Below are positions 15,911 to 25,412 of a DNA stretch of 46,452 bases, piece by piece. Both the position numbers and the translations under genes were made by a program. Numbering within the stretch: the first letter of the stretch is position 1; every line of letters begins with the position of its first letter. The DNA lies in NCBI GenBank assembly GCA_021797775.1, contig JAJZZC010000013.1, positions 1-46,452 on the forward strand. The letters are read 5' to 3'. The stretch comes from Bacillota bacterium (GTDB lineage Bacteria; Bacillota; Sulfobacillia; RBS10-35; JAJYVN01). The notes under the pieces were generated by a model. The model did not search any database and had not been told where the DNA came from. It saw nothing but the letters and a program-made list of their open reading frames with translations.

Positions 15911-17176
15911 TTAGGAGAGCGAAGTCCAGGTGTTTCCCCCGTCCTTCGTCTGCAGGATATTCCACCCCGATGTGGAGCCGTTCAAGAGCGCGAAGCCAAC
16001 GCTCGGCGAGACAAAGTCGACCTGGGTGACATCGTGTAGGGATGTGCTGGAACTTAGTACCCGCCACGTCGCCCCCGCATTGTCGGTGATCTGCAACTCC
16101 GTGCCGTCCCAGACCCAAGCATCGTCCGGCGGCGCAGTGGCGAGGATGGCGCCGGGTTCGCCCAATGGGGCCGAGGACGAGGGGGCGACCGGGACGGCGG
16201 TGCCCTCGTGCCAGGTGATCCCGCCATCGACCGTGTGGAAGAGGGCTAGATCGTGCGTCTTTCCGTCCGTGGAGTCGAACACAACTGGCAAGACGCCGTC
16301 CTGCGAGCTCAAGAAGGTGGGCGGCAAAGTCGTCGAGGTGAATGACTCAAACTGCGCGGATACAGGGAGGGACTGCGTTCTCCAGGTGGTTCCGCCATCT
16401 TGCGTCATGTACAGGTCCGCATGCCCCTGCAAGCAGCAATTTGAAATCGTCGCCCACCCATCAAGAGCGGAGGCGAAGGCAATCCCCGTCTTGTACCCGC
16501 CAGGCGCGATAGCGGAGGTAGAGTGGGTGGACCATCTGGTGCTGCCGACCTGCGTCCAGTGGGCTCCGGCGTCCGAGGTGCGATAGATCGCATCCTCTTG
16601 GGCACCCGCCGCGGCATTGCTGACCATCATGACCCATCCGGTCTGTCCGACGAAATCAACTGAGATTGGGGTGGCGATCGGGAGGTTGAGAGGAAGGGGA
16701 GACGAGATCCAGTGGGCGCCATCGTCTTGGGTCGTGAATACCTCTGGGGTTGTGCCATCGACCACGATGGCCGATATCCCGGAACTAAAGAATGAACCGA
16801 AGATACTGCCCTGCGTCCACCCAGGTGGGGTGACGACCGACCACGTCTCCCCTCCGTTGGATGTGTACTCGACCGAGTCCGATCCATAGCGCCACCCGGA
16901 AGTTGCCGTGACCATGTGAAGCCGGTGAGCCTGAGCGTTGGCAGATCCTGCTGTCGCCGAAGATTCTGACGATGCAGAAGCGGTCACGCTCGCGGCTGCA
17001 GCGCTCCTGGACCGAGCTGGCGTTGGCGAGGACGCCGCCAAGGACGACGCGGTCGACGGACTTGAGTTAGGCGACGTCGGGGGCATACCACAACCCGTGA
17101 GCGCGATCGCGCAGACCAAGCCTGCCACTGTGGCGCCGCGGCGGGTCATGGCAGGGAAGGAGAACAGTTCCAGCAT
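15911..17176 (-). CDS. Secreted lipoprotein with Ycf48/BNR-like beta-propeller
   Basis: The N-terminus has a signal peptide ending in a lipobox, GLVCAIALTGCG, so the protein is anchored outside the membrane. A Ser/Ala-rich linker follows (about 40-80). Repeated blades then carry the BNR/Asp-box pattern: SNGGETWSVV, TQDDGAHWIS, TSDAGAHWTQ, TQDGGTTWRT, TVDGGITWHE, TDNAGATWRV, TKDGGNTWTS. This is the fold of photosystem II assembly factor Ycf48-like proteins and of many surface proteins of unknown role. GC content is below its surroundings. An inner start at 17149 is also possible. Confidence 0.75.
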   Translation of the reverse strand: MLELFSFPAMTRRGATVAGLVCAIALTGCGMPPTSPNSSPSTASSLAASSPTPARSRSAAAASVTASASSESSATAGSANAQAHRLHMVTATSGWRYGSDSVEYTSNGGETWSVVTPPGWTQGSIFGSFFSSGISAIVVDGTTPEVFTTQDDGAHWISSPLPLNLPIATPISVDFVGQTGWVMMVSNAAAGAQEDAIYRTSDAGAHWTQVGSTRWSTHSTSAIAPGGYKTGIAFASALDGWATISNCCLQGHADLYMTQDGGTTWRTQSLPVSAQFESFTSTTLPPTFLSSQDGVLPVVFDSTDGKTHDLALFHTVDGGITWHEGTAVPVAPSSSAPLGEPGAILATAPPDDAWVWDGTELQITDNAGATWRVLSSSTSLHDVTQVDFVSPSVGFALLNGSTSGWNILQTKDGGNTWTSLS

Positions 17177-17225
17177 CTAGCACACCCCAAGCAGGATACA
17201 CCGTCATCGGTTGGTTCCCTACCAG

Positions 17226-17255
17226 TTGACGCACCTGGGGGGCGAGGAGTTCCCG
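17226..17255. repeat. Direct repeat flanking the lipoprotein gene (right)
   Basis: Partner of the repeat at 15859-15888, in the same orientation. The lipoprotein gene fills the interval. Confidence 0.45.
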
Positions 17256-17481
17256 ATGGGTCCGGGGCGCAGCTCAGGTGGCTGCCCGGAGGCGAAGTGG
17301 ACGCAGATCACCCCGGCCCCCCAAACGCCTAGACCACCCCCATGGCAGTCCCTCGCGGCAGATCGCCAGCGGCACGACTATTACTACCCACAGCGATGGG
17401 ATGATGTAGTCCAAGCGGCACTCAAAAGAGGTAGCACAGAGGGATCCGAAAGTTCACCCCGGGCTACTCCCATGAGTTCCC

Positions 17482-19182
17482 ATGCGGATCGCGAAGTGGA
17501 GCCCCGTGGACGAGGAAGAGGAACGGCGGCAACGGGAGAACTGGGCGCGCCTGCGGCGCGAGGAGGAGGTACGTCTGCGGCGGTTCGGGCCGCGGCCGGA
17601 GAGGCCGCGCGATACGCGCCGCAAGCTGGAGCCATTCGTCTTCGGTTCCGTGGCGCTGACGCCGCCGGAGCAACTCGCCGCGTATCTCGAGACCTTCCGG
17701 CCCGTGTTCGGTCGCGCCGACACGCTGCGGCAGGCCCAGCGCTACCTGACGGGCCTTCTCAGCAACCTGAAGCGCAAGAACGGGGAGACCATCGAGGCCG
17801 CCGTGCCTGGCGCGCGTCAGCAGGGGGTGTGGGACTTCCTGGTCCGCTCGCCGTGGTCGGCCGAGGCATTGGACCGGGCCCGGGTTTGCGATGCCCTCGA
17901 TCAAGCCGGGCAGGGCGGCGCGACGCTGGACATCATCATCGACGAGGTCGGGTGGGCGAAGAAGGGCAAGCTGAGCGTCGGCGTGGCGCGCCAGTACGTC
18001 GGGGCGCTGGGCAAGGTCGACAACGCGCAGGTGGTCGTGACACTCCACGGCGTCACCGACGACTTTGAACTGCCCCTACTGGGACAGATGTATCTGCCCC
18101 AGGTCTGGCTGGACGACTCCGCACGCCGAGAGAGGTCCCGCATTGCCGCTGACCACACATTCGCGACCAAACCCCAAATCGCCCTGACCCTGCTCGATCG
18201 CGTACGGCACTGGGGCCTGCGCTGCGGCACGATCTTCGCCGACGCCGGGTATTCCGACCGCCACTTCATCCGTGAACTACGGGCGCGCCAACTGCCGTTC
18301 TGCCTGCGCGTGAAGTCGACGACGGCCTTCTGGCTGCCAGGGCAACCGTGGCTCCCCGCGGTGCCGCCGCCGCCGTACTCCGGCCGCGGCCGGCCCCCGG
18401 TGGGCCAGCCCGCCAAGCCGCACCTCCACACCGCCGACCAGATCCGCGCTGCGGTACCCGACGCCGAGTGGCACCCCATCGCCTACCGCGATGGCACAGA
18501 TGGGAAGCCCCTGATCCGGGAGTTCAGCGCCCTGCGGGCCGTCCTCGGCACGGACGGCACCGACGAAGCGCCGGAGCCGGTCTGGCTCCTGCTGGAGCGC
18601 CCGTCTGGTCCTACCGGGAGGGAGGATCTGAAGCAGTACGTCCTCAGCGCGCCGGAGGACGCCAGCCTGGACGAGCTGGCCCAGATCGCCCACCGCCGGC
18701 CCCTGATCGAGCGGAACTCCTACGAGAACGCCAAGCAGGAGGTCGGGCTCAGCCAGTATCAGGGCCGGTCGTGGGTCGGCTTCCACCACCATCTCAGCAT
18801 GGTCTGGTTGGGCCTGACCTTCCTCATCCTGCACCGGCGCCCGCTTCCGCCCCCGTCCCCTGCCGATCCCGGTCCGCCGTCCGACCGGCCGCCGCTCGAC
18901 GCCCAGGCCTCCGGTGAGCCCGGTCCGTCGCCGACCCCGCCACCGTCCGTCTCCACCCTCTCCCTGGGTGCGGTGGCGGTCCCCGCGACCCTGGCCCCGG
19001 TCGCCCCCACGCCGCCGCCGCGCCCCCGCCAGCGCTGGGAGAGCGTGCAGGAGGTCCACCGTCGACTCATCGAGTGGTGGCACGGGATGCGCTTCCGCGA
19101 GCTCCTCTTTGCCGGCATCCCCCTGCCGCTACCCGTCATCGGCGTCCTGCTGCCTCGGCTCGCTCCTGGCCACGCCACTTGA
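17482..19182 (+). CDS. IS701-family transposase
   Basis: This 566-residue DDE transposase mediates cut-and-paste movement. The first Asp lies in IIIDEVGWAKKGK, followed by the family signature VGVARQYVGALGKVDNAQV. The second Asp is in FADAGYSDRHF, and the Glu region is SYENAKQEVGLSQYQGRSW with HHHLSMVWLGLTFL. A Pro-rich linker (about 455-515) precedes the C-terminal helix EVHRRLIEWWHGMRF. The family is usually 400-450 residues, so this is a long member. No frame breaks are seen, so it may be active. Terminal inverted repeats were not resolved. Confidence 0.8.
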   Translation: MRIAKWSPVDEEEERRQRENWARLRREEEVRLRRFGPRPERPRDTRRKLEPFVFGSVALTPPEQLAAYLETFRPVFGRADTLRQAQRYLTGLLSNLKRKNGETIEAAVPGARQQGVWDFLVRSPWSAEALDRARVCDALDQAGQGGATLDIIIDEVGWAKKGKLSVGVARQYVGALGKVDNAQVVVTLHGVTDDFELPLLGQMYLPQVWLDDSARRERSRIAADHTFATKPQIALTLLDRVRHWGLRCGTIFADAGYSDRHFIRELRARQLPFCLRVKSTTAFWLPGQPWLPAVPPPPYSGRGRPPVGQPAKPHLHTADQIRAAVPDAEWHPIAYRDGTDGKPLIREFSALRAVLGTDGTDEAPEPVWLLLERPSGPTGREDLKQYVLSAPEDASLDELAQIAHRRPLIERNSYENAKQEVGLSQYQGRSWVGFHHHLSMVWLGLTFLILHRRPLPPPSPADPGPPSDRPPLDAQASGEPGPSPTPPPSVSTLSLGAVAVPATLAPVAPTPPPRPRQRWESVQEVHRRLIEWWHGMRFRELLFAGIPLPLPVIGVLLPRLAPGHAT

Positions 19183-19667
19183 GCAAACAGCCGCACACTC
19201 CCCCCACTGTTGGCGACGGCCGGCGGCCCGCGCAGCACCGACGCGGTCGGCCCCTTCGTCGCAACCCGGCGACCTGCCCTCCACGTCCGTGCCGCTCCCG
19301 GCCAGCGGGCTAACCCGCCCGGCCCGCGGGCGCGGAAACGCGGTCAGCCTTCTCCGTGGTAAGCCCATGATGTGCTAACGCTTCGGGTAGACAGCGCCGC
19401 ACGAGGTCGGCCTGCTCTCCAGTATCGGCAGCTACGCGGCTGCACGCCCACGACTTTCGCCGTCCCCGCTGAAATGCGCTCAACTCCGAGTATCGCTCGT
19501 CGGTGACGTTGGTGACGCCGCCGGTCCCTCGCCTGGTAGCCTTCCTTCACGTCTGAGGGTGACACCTGGGTGTCGGAACCGCTTCCAGATAGCGTTTGAT
19601 GCAACTCGAGGGCTCCATCCTCTCCTTTACCGGGTTTGGCACGCCGTTATCGCCTGGAGCCATGTGA
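19183..19667. other. Intergenic, no gene seen
   Basis: 485 bases spanning the right side of the IS701 element and the 3' side of the minus-strand island. No convincing frame or ribosome site was found. Confidence 0.45.
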
Positions 19668-20117
19668 TCACCATCCCTCCTCTTGCGCACGGATGGAGCC
19701 TTCTTCGAACGCGGACCACGCCAATACAGTGTTGACCACTCGTGAACGGAGAATGCGACCGCTCCGATCCACAAGTATCGCGCACGGCGTTGCCAGCCAC
19801 CAATCGTAAGGTCGCCGCAACTCGACGCCAACGGCATTGTCATGCGTTCGACCATGGGCATCGACCCTGAGCCACATAGGGCGCAAGACAGACCTTCCGA
19901 CAGCCGACGTGATACGCATGCTGCCCACACAGTTCTGGCGCGTGATAATAAACACTCGCCGCCCAGCCGCGATATGCCCATGCCATCTCCGCATTAGCGC
20001 ACCAATTCTGCAGCCGGATGGTGGCCGCAATGGCGTCGGATCGTCTAATTCGCGAACGCCCCGCGTCCGAAGGAGCCAGTCAATGCAATCACCGATTTCG
20101 CTCAGCGGTCCCATCAT
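19668..20117 (-). CDS. Redoxin-like protein
   Basis: ATG 20117 is chosen because GGGGAGGGG lies 7 bases upstream. It overlaps the end of the beta-propeller gene. The 149-residue product has RRVFIITRQNCVGSMRI, where a thioredoxin-fold protein would have its active cysteine, and later TPCAILVDRSGRILRSRVV, typical of the cis-Pro strand of redoxins. Only one cysteine is at the active position, so it may be a one-Cys or degenerate member. Its place after a propeller gene suggests a linked role. Assignment is tentative. Confidence 0.45.
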   Translation of the reverse strand: MMGPLSEIGDCIDWLLRTRGVRELDDPTPLRPPSGCRIGALMRRWHGHIAAGRRVFIITRQNCVGSMRITSAVGRSVLRPMWLRVDAHGRTHDNAVGVELRRPYDWWLATPCAILVDRSGRILRSRVVNTVLAWSAFEEGSIRAQEEGW

Positions 20118-21063
20118 ACCCACGCCCCTCCCCCGCTTGGACGGCACCGGGCAACGCGTCCAGCGTAGGCCACTCCTCCGGGTAGACGCCTAGGGCAAAC
20201 CCCTTCCACCGCTCGGGAAAGCGCATTTCCTTCACAACTCTGTTTGTGCTGAGCCGTATCTCAACAATCCGCATGTTGTTCGCGTCAAGCACAAGTAGTC
20301 TGTTACCCTCAGCATCCACAACCATCGCGTCCTGCGGCCAATCAAACCCGTGCTCAATTATGGCTGCCACGCTGTAGTCTCTCTCAAGCAATACGACCCC
20401 ATTGGCGCCACTGTCGCATATCACCCACCCTCCCGGTCGCGCGCGAATCGAGTGCGGCCGCATCAGGCCGTTTACTACTCGGCGCCACCGTCCAGAACTT
20501 CGCTCAATTTCCACGACAGCACCCTGTGCGAAGAGCGTCGCGACTATGCTCTCACCCACCTCCTCCGCTGAATTGATGTGGGTCGTTTGCTGCGCGGTCT
20601 GCGGCGGCGCTTCCGTGTAGTCCTCCCAACGTCGCACCACACGCCGCTGTCCATTCGACGTCCTATCCAAGCCATGCTCTGTAGCCAACCACGACCACAC
20701 CGTCCTACCTGCGAGGTCCACTTCAACTATGGCGTCGGTTCCCGAGCACGTGACGAGGAATCCGCGCTTACTCGCACGAATAGTGTGTAGATCATTGAAT
20801 AGTCCATGAGTAAGCACCAGGGCGGATCGCGCAGTGTCCCGAAGCCCCACCACGCGATTGCCAACCATGCTGGCAAGAAACAACGCGTGTCGTGAAAAAC
20901 AATGGCCTGCCGGCGAGTCAAATGGGACCTCCGACACAATACGTTCCGTGTCCCAGTCGATAGTGACGATCACTCCATCCCGAAGAACCGGCGGAAATAC
21001 TCTCGGCACCAGCGGATTCGGCTTTGACCATTGCCGATGCAGAACGGTCATCAGCAGCCTCAT
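20089..21063 (-). CDS. Six-bladed beta-propeller protein (NHL/arylsulfotransferase-like)
   Basis: The 324-residue product has repeats of the type GVIVTIDWDTERIV, GFLVTCSGTDAIVEVDLAG, RPGGWVICDSGANGVVLLE and NRLLVLDANNMRIVEIRLS. These are strand-turn-strand units of an NHL-like or ASST-like propeller. No signal peptide is visible. A WSWLATEH and HINSAEEVG pair, typical of ASST-like propellers, lies near the middle. It is the third gene of a minus-strand, lower-GC operon-like run after a glycosyltransferase, so a role in glycan modification or binding is plausible. Confidence 0.55.
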   Translation of the reverse strand: MRLLMTVLHRQWSKPNPLVPRVFPPVLRDGVIVTIDWDTERIVSEVPFDSPAGHCFSRHALFLASMVGNRVVGLRDTARSALVLTHGLFNDLHTIRASKRGFLVTCSGTDAIVEVDLAGRTVWSWLATEHGLDRTSNGQRRVVRRWEDYTEAPPQTAQQTTHINSAEEVGESIVATLFAQGAVVEIERSSGRWRRVVNGLMRPHSIRARPGGWVICDSGANGVVLLERDYSVAAIIEHGFDWPQDAMVVDAEGNRLLVLDANNMRIVEIRLSTNRVVKEMRFPERWKGFALGVYPEEWPTLDALPGAVQAGEGRGYDGTAERNR

Positions 21064-21131
21064 GGGTATCGCTCCCTACTGCCCCATTCCTCACAGCTTC
21101 GAAGCGCGCGGACCCCTTGCGACAGCGCAGG

Positions 21132-22718
21132 CTATACGGCAGCACAGATCTCCACCACTCCATGCTTCGCCAGCCACAGCAAGCACCGCGTCTCCAGTTG
21201 GCTCGTCGCTACCTCGCGCACCATTGCCTCACCCCGGTGCAGGTGACGCACAATCCTCATCCTCACCTCACGCGGCCACAAATGCGCGAGGGCTGGTGGG
21301 GGTTCCATCTGCGGCCAGGTCGTGGCAGCTAGCCGGACACGATCGTCGCCCGTGATCATCCGTGATGGATAGTGCGCGAACGCCCGGCCTAGTGAGACCC
21401 TCCTTTGGGTCAAGCGCGATGCGCCGCGAGCCATGCTCTTCAAGTTCATCCAGGATTCTTCATACTGAGCAACGACCTGTCGCCAGTCAAAGCGCTGCGC
21501 ATGACGCCGACCTTCGTTGCCCATGGTAACCCGCAAGGCCTGGTCGCGCGCAAGTTGACCCAGGGCCATTGCTAGCTGCGTTTCGTCAACCACTACGGCC
21601 TGGCTCATAGGAAGGTGATCCAATTCGGGTAGGCCCATTTCCGCTTGGACGTCGATGTCCGCCATGCATGCCGCTGAGGCCGTATGGATCAGGTACCCGT
21701 CACCGTCCTGAACGATGTCGCGGTACCCCCCCCAGTCACTTACAACCACCGGGAGCCCGGCCGACATAGCTTCAACCACCGCAATTCCGAATGACTCCTG
21801 AACACTGTCCGCCGGAGATGTAAAGATATCGGAGGCCCAAAGCACAAGGGTCTTCTCGAGCGGAGTGATGTTGCCCAGTACGAAGAGCCTATCTCCGACG
21901 CCAAGCCTCGCTGCGTATTCTCGAACGACTCGCGAATAACCTCGATCTGCCCCGGCGAGCAGGAGATACAAGGGATCTGGCTCGGCTTGCGTCTGAAGCC
22001 GCGCAAGACATCTTATCAGGATGCGAAGATCTGCCTTATCCACGTCGGTCATGCGGCCGACGTACGTTATCCAGGTTCCGTCCCTAGGGAGTCCAAGGAG
22101 CCTGCGCGCCTCCTTTCGCGCGATACGTGGATAGAATGCGTCCCAGTTGACACCAAGCGGGTGGAGTTCAAGGCGGTGGTTCCAAGCACCGCCGGGAAGG
22201 CCGTAGGCGCTGCATAGCTGCGAGTAGATGTTGCGTTGGGCATCGCAGGAGTCGCGCGATGTGCAAAACATGGCGTCGTATTCGGTCGCAATGCCGCAAC
22301 ACGCGTCGGCGAACACAGGGTAAAGCGATCCGTAACTGATGCTGAAATGCACGCACGTACACGGCGTTGGATGTGGTGTGACCGGATGCACCATCGCCGC
22401 CAGACGTCCAATGTATGGTGACTGCGGGTCATGAACGGCAATGTAGTCGGTGGTAGACAGGCTCTCGGCGAGGACGCCGGGAAGGACAAGGCGGACGCGG
22501 CTCATGTCGACGCCGGCACCAAGCAATTCGTTGTGGTAGGATTCCAGCAACGACTTTTGAAGGGTCGGTACGACAATGTCGTATCGATCAAAGAAGCCAT
22601 GGGTGAGCAGAGCGAGTTCGGTTTCGCTCCCTGCTACCGCCGCTCCGTTTACGTTCAACGATGGCGACGTGCGACTGATCAGAGGCTGGTTGCGTCCAAG
22701 AAGGGCAAGGGCTTTCAT
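21132..22718 (-). CDS. Glycosyltransferase family 4
   Basis: ATG 22718 is chosen because GGGGGGT precedes it; the frame extends further upstream without protein character. The 528-residue protein has the GT-B fold signature of family 4. Its C-terminal half has ITYVGRMTDVDKADL and GDRLFVLGNITP. Then comes the donor-binding EX7E motif, SVQESFGIAVVEAMSAGLPV, followed by SDWGGYRDIV. It would transfer a sugar from a nucleotide donor, perhaps GDP-mannose given the cluster at 5.7-8.1 kb. About 110 extra C-terminal residues follow the catalytic domain. Confidence 0.75.
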   Translation of the reverse strand: MKALALLGRNQPLISRTSPSLNVNGAAVAGSETELALLTHGFFDRYDIVVPTLQKSLLESYHNELLGAGVDMSRVRLVLPGVLAESLSTTDYIAVHDPQSPYIGRLAAMVHPVTPHPTPCTCVHFSISYGSLYPVFADACCGIATEYDAMFCTSRDSCDAQRNIYSQLCSAYGLPGGAWNHRLELHPLGVNWDAFYPRIARKEARRLLGLPRDGTWITYVGRMTDVDKADLRILIRCLARLQTQAEPDPLYLLLAGADRGYSRVVREYAARLGVGDRLFVLGNITPLEKTLVLWASDIFTSPADSVQESFGIAVVEAMSAGLPVVVSDWGGYRDIVQDGDGYLIHTASAACMADIDVQAEMGLPELDHLPMSQAVVVDETQLAMALGQLARDQALRVTMGNEGRRHAQRFDWRQVVAQYEESWMNLKSMARGASRLTQRRVSLGRAFAHYPSRMITGDDRVRLAATTWPQMEPPPALAHLWPREVRMRIVRHLHRGEAMVREVATSQLETRCLLWLAKHGVVEICAAV

Positions 22719-22864
22719 CGCGTGACCCCCCGATAAGAGAGTGGGTCTGCGGCGCCCTGTGGTCCTGGGCACCTGCGGTATGGGGGCGCCGACACATGGC
22801 TGTGGGCGAGCAAGGGGCAGGGTCTGTTGCCCCTTGCTCTGGGTTCCTGCGTGTGAGAGGAACA

Positions 22865-23509
22865 TCAAGATGGCAGGCTGGTGCCAACATCAAAGTCGGC
22901 CGTGCTACTGCAGACGTCCTCCGTGTACTGCCACCACGTGGGCGTCGTTCCGCCGAACGATTGAGCCGAGGACATCGTCGTGGGGCAGGTCTTGCTCGTT
23001 AGGCACTTTTCGGAGGTCCATGTGGCGGACACACCGGTCACGGTTGTGCCTATGGTGGCGTCTCCGGTGATGCTGGACCATAGGCTTGGTCCGGAGTAGA
23101 TCCCGCAGTTCCAACTGTTGCTCGTGAACTGTTGGATGAAGTTATTGATAATCGAGACGTTGCTAGAGTATGCGCTGCTGGAGCTGTTCCAGTAGTTCCC
23201 CTTCTCGATGTCGAGCCATATGAAGTCGTACGTGTGTTGCCAACGACCGCTGTTGGCGACGGAGAAGGCCTTTTGACCTTGTGCATCTCCCCATTGTGCG
23301 GCGGTGTCTCCAGACGGACGAGATGGAGAATTCATGCCCTCAACGACCCAGATCATGTATTTGTGGGTGGCGCCATTGCGAAGTGTGTCGCTATACGGCT
23401 GGCCCCCTTCGGTTGTCGCGACGCCGATTGTACCCGCATAGAAGGCGTTTCCACATGGAAAGCTCGTGTAAGTCAGGCTGTTGTTGTCGCGGCCGCCATA
23501 GAGAGGCAC
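22865..23509 (-). CDS. GH25/DUF1906-like glycoside hydrolase-like protein
   Basis: GTG 23509 has GGAGG 8 bases upstream. The 214-residue product carries FIWLDIEKGNYW, a TIM-barrel acidic strand as in GH25 lysozymes. Then come SIINNFIQQFTSNSWNCGIY and SGPSLWSSI, and a terminal WWQYTEDVCSSTADFDVG matching the WQYt...D end of GH25. Cysteines suggest secretion, but no signal peptide is seen from this start. A cell-wall hydrolase is likely, although the catalytic residues cannot be fixed by eye. GC content is low for the window. Confidence 0.55.
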   Translation of the reverse strand: MPLYGGRDNNSLTYTSFPCGNAFYAGTIGVATTEGGQPYSDTLRNGATHKYMIWVVEGMNSPSRPSGDTAAQWGDAQGQKAFSVANSGRWQHTYDFIWLDIEKGNYWNSSSSAYSSNVSIINNFIQQFTSNSWNCGIYSGPSLWSSITGDATIGTTVTGVSATWTSEKCLTSKTCPTTMSSAQSFGGTTPTWWQYTEDVCSSTADFDVGTSLPS

Positions 23510-23623
23510 GTGTCATCCCTCCGGTTAGATGAGGCGTAGCGCCGAGGCTGGCGAGGCGGAGACGAACCGCGATCACCTCCTACCCGCCCCGTCACTTGAG
23601 CAGAGGGGCCGTCATGCCTCAGA

Positions 23624-24146
23624 ATGAGTCTCGCGGCCGCGCCGGCGGCCTGGGCCGGGCGGAGCGTCCTGCTACGGGTCTTCTGGGACCGCGTCGAGCT
23701 GAGCGATCAGGAACGGAGGATCGCCGTCCACGAACGCCAGCCGCGGGGGGGGCTGCTCCCTGCAGCTGGTCCACTACCTGCCGGTGCTGGAGCGCAAGCC
23801 GCGGGCCGTGGCGCACGCGGCCGTGATCGCCCGGGGCGCGCCGGAGATCACGCGCTACCGGGACGAGTTCCTGGCTGCGCGGCCGGAGGACTACCGCGAG
23901 CTGGTGGCGATCCTGCGGCTCGGTGAGGCGGCGGGCCTGGACCGGCTGGCGGCGGCGCTCGCGACGGCCCGCCGCTACCACGCCTACGACCTTGAGAGCG
24001 TCCGGGCCGTTCTGGCCATGGACGCGGCCGCGGGGCCGGCGCCGGAGGGCCTGGCGGCCGCAGCCCTGGCGCGCTTTCCGGAGACCGTGGTCGAGCACGT
24101 GGGCAGCGACGCCTACGCCTGGCTGACCGAGGGTGAGGCCCGATGA
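23624..24146 (+). pseudogene. IS21 istA transposase, C-terminal remnant
   Basis: Only the C-terminal quarter remains. VLLRVFWDRVELSDQERRIA reads in one frame, then after an extra G near 23750 it continues as SLQLVHYLPVLERKPRAVAH and DYRELVAILRLGEAAGLDRL. These are conserved in IS21 IstA proteins. The stop overlaps istB (ATGA), the normal IS21 order. The catalytic domain is gone, so it is inactive. Confidence 0.65.
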
Positions 24147-24505
24147 GCGACGAGCCGCTCTGCGGGCGCATCGACGCCCGCCTGCGCGCGCTGCACCTGC
24201 CGGGGGCGCTGCAGCGCTACCGGGAGTTGGCGGAGGCCTCAGGCGCCCCCGAGGCGGTCCTGCCCTTTCTTGAGGCCTGCCTGCAGGCGGAGTGGGAGTC
24301 CCGGGAGCTGCACCGCTACGAGCGCAACCTGCGGGCCGCGCGCTTTCCGGTCGTCAAGGAGCTGTCCGGCTTCGACTTCACGGTGCTGCCCTCGCTGGCG
24401 AAGGCGCGGGTGGACGAGCTGGCGAGCGGGCGGTTCATCCCGGCGCACGAGACGGTCCTTCTGGTCGGGAACTCCGGCACGGGCAAGCATGCCCGGATTC
24501 GGTGA
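24143..24505 (+). pseudogene. IS21 istB helper ATPase, N-terminal remnant
   Basis: The N-terminal domain (LHLPGALQRYRELAEASGAP, FDFTVLPSLAKARVDELASG) leads into the Walker A loop LLVGNSGTGK. The protein then ends as HARIR. Intact IstB proteins run about 130 residues further. The break coincides with the left edge of the duplicated GDP-mannose segment (from about 24540), so that rearrangement removed the rest. Confidence 0.65.
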
Positions 24506-24539
24506 TCGCCATCAGCGGACTGCGCACATAGCGCGGGCC

Positions 24540-24596
24540 GACCCGGAGACGGATCCGGGCTTGTCCCCAATGATAGAGGCCCCCTCGCGCGGTCCC
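24540..24596 (+). promoter_or_regulatory. Duplicated upstream region of the guanylyltransferase
   Basis: GGATCCGGGCTTGTCCCCAA and the following TGATAGAGG match the minus-strand sequence near 8215-8250, upstream of the first guanylyltransferase. Conservation in both copies suggests a promoter or the edge of the duplicated block. Confidence 0.45.
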
Positions 24597-24603
24597 CCGA
24601 ATT

Positions 24604-24777
24604 GCGCGCTTCGGCCATGGCGGCCGCCCGTTTCGGTCCTGGCGGCCACCCGCCCATCTTCCACCCCCGATGCGGTCCCTGGTCTTGTTTGCCCCAAGGT
24701 TCGGGGCCTGGCCGGCCGCGCCGACATGGGCGGCCGCCTCCGACCGAAGCATGCGGGCGGTCCGGTCCGAAGCGCGC
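24604..24777. repeat. MITE-like element with 11-bp inverted ends
   Basis: GCGCGCTTCGG at 24604-24614 is inverted at 24767-24777. The 37 bases at 24615-24651 recur, inverted and about 86% alike, at 29189-29225. It is absent from the equivalent place in the first GDP-mannose cluster, so it was probably inserted here. Confidence 0.4.
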
Positions 24778-24841
24778 ACGAATCGCCGAACGGAGCGCGG
24801 CACCCCCTATCTCCGTGTGGCAGCGGTGGGGAGGGGCACGC

Positions 24842-25412
24842 GTGGTCGTCTTCATCCTGGCCGGCGGGGTCGCAGAGAGGCTCCGGCCTTGGAGCATGCC
24901 GGAACAGCCCAAGCCCTTCTGCAGCCTTCCCGACGGGGACAGCCTACTCGGTGTGGCCTGGCGGCGGGAGAAGAGGGTGGACGAACACGTCCTTGTCGGC
25001 CTGAACCGCCGCCACCTGGACCTCGCCCGCGCCCTGCTCCTGGGTCTGCCCCCTGAGCAGCTGATCCTGGAGGAGAGCCCCCGGGGAACGGCCCGGGCTA
25101 TTGCCGACGCCCTTGAGGCCTACCGCGACCGCGAACAGGTCCCCGATCGCGAGGTCTGCGTCTTCCTGCCCGCCGACACGGTAACGCGCGACGAGACCAC
25201 CTACGCGGCCGCGGTGCGGCTCGCCGCGCGCCACGCCGGGCAGGCGGAGCGCTTCGTCCTGGTCGGCGTTCTCGCGCATCGTGTGGAGAAGGGCTTCGGA
25301 CACATCCTGGAGGGGGGCTCTGCTGGAGCACGGCGTGGCGGTGTACGCGGTCGACGACTTCACGGAGAAGCCTCGGCCGGAGGCAGCCGCATGGCTTCTG
25401 TGACACGGGGCG
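24842..25412 (+). pseudogene. Mannose-1-phosphate guanylyltransferase, truncated copy
   Basis: GTG 24842 starts a close copy of the 7124-8089 gene: FILAGGVAERLRPWS, QPKPFCSL, then REVCVFLPADTVTRDE. A one-base insertion in the G run near 25312 shifts the frame; in the restored frame VYAVDDFTEKPRPEAAAWLL follows, ending in TGA. Sequence then jumps to bases matching the 3' end and spacer of the first copy, so about 40% of the gene is deleted. It has no complete catalytic domain. Confidence 0.7.
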
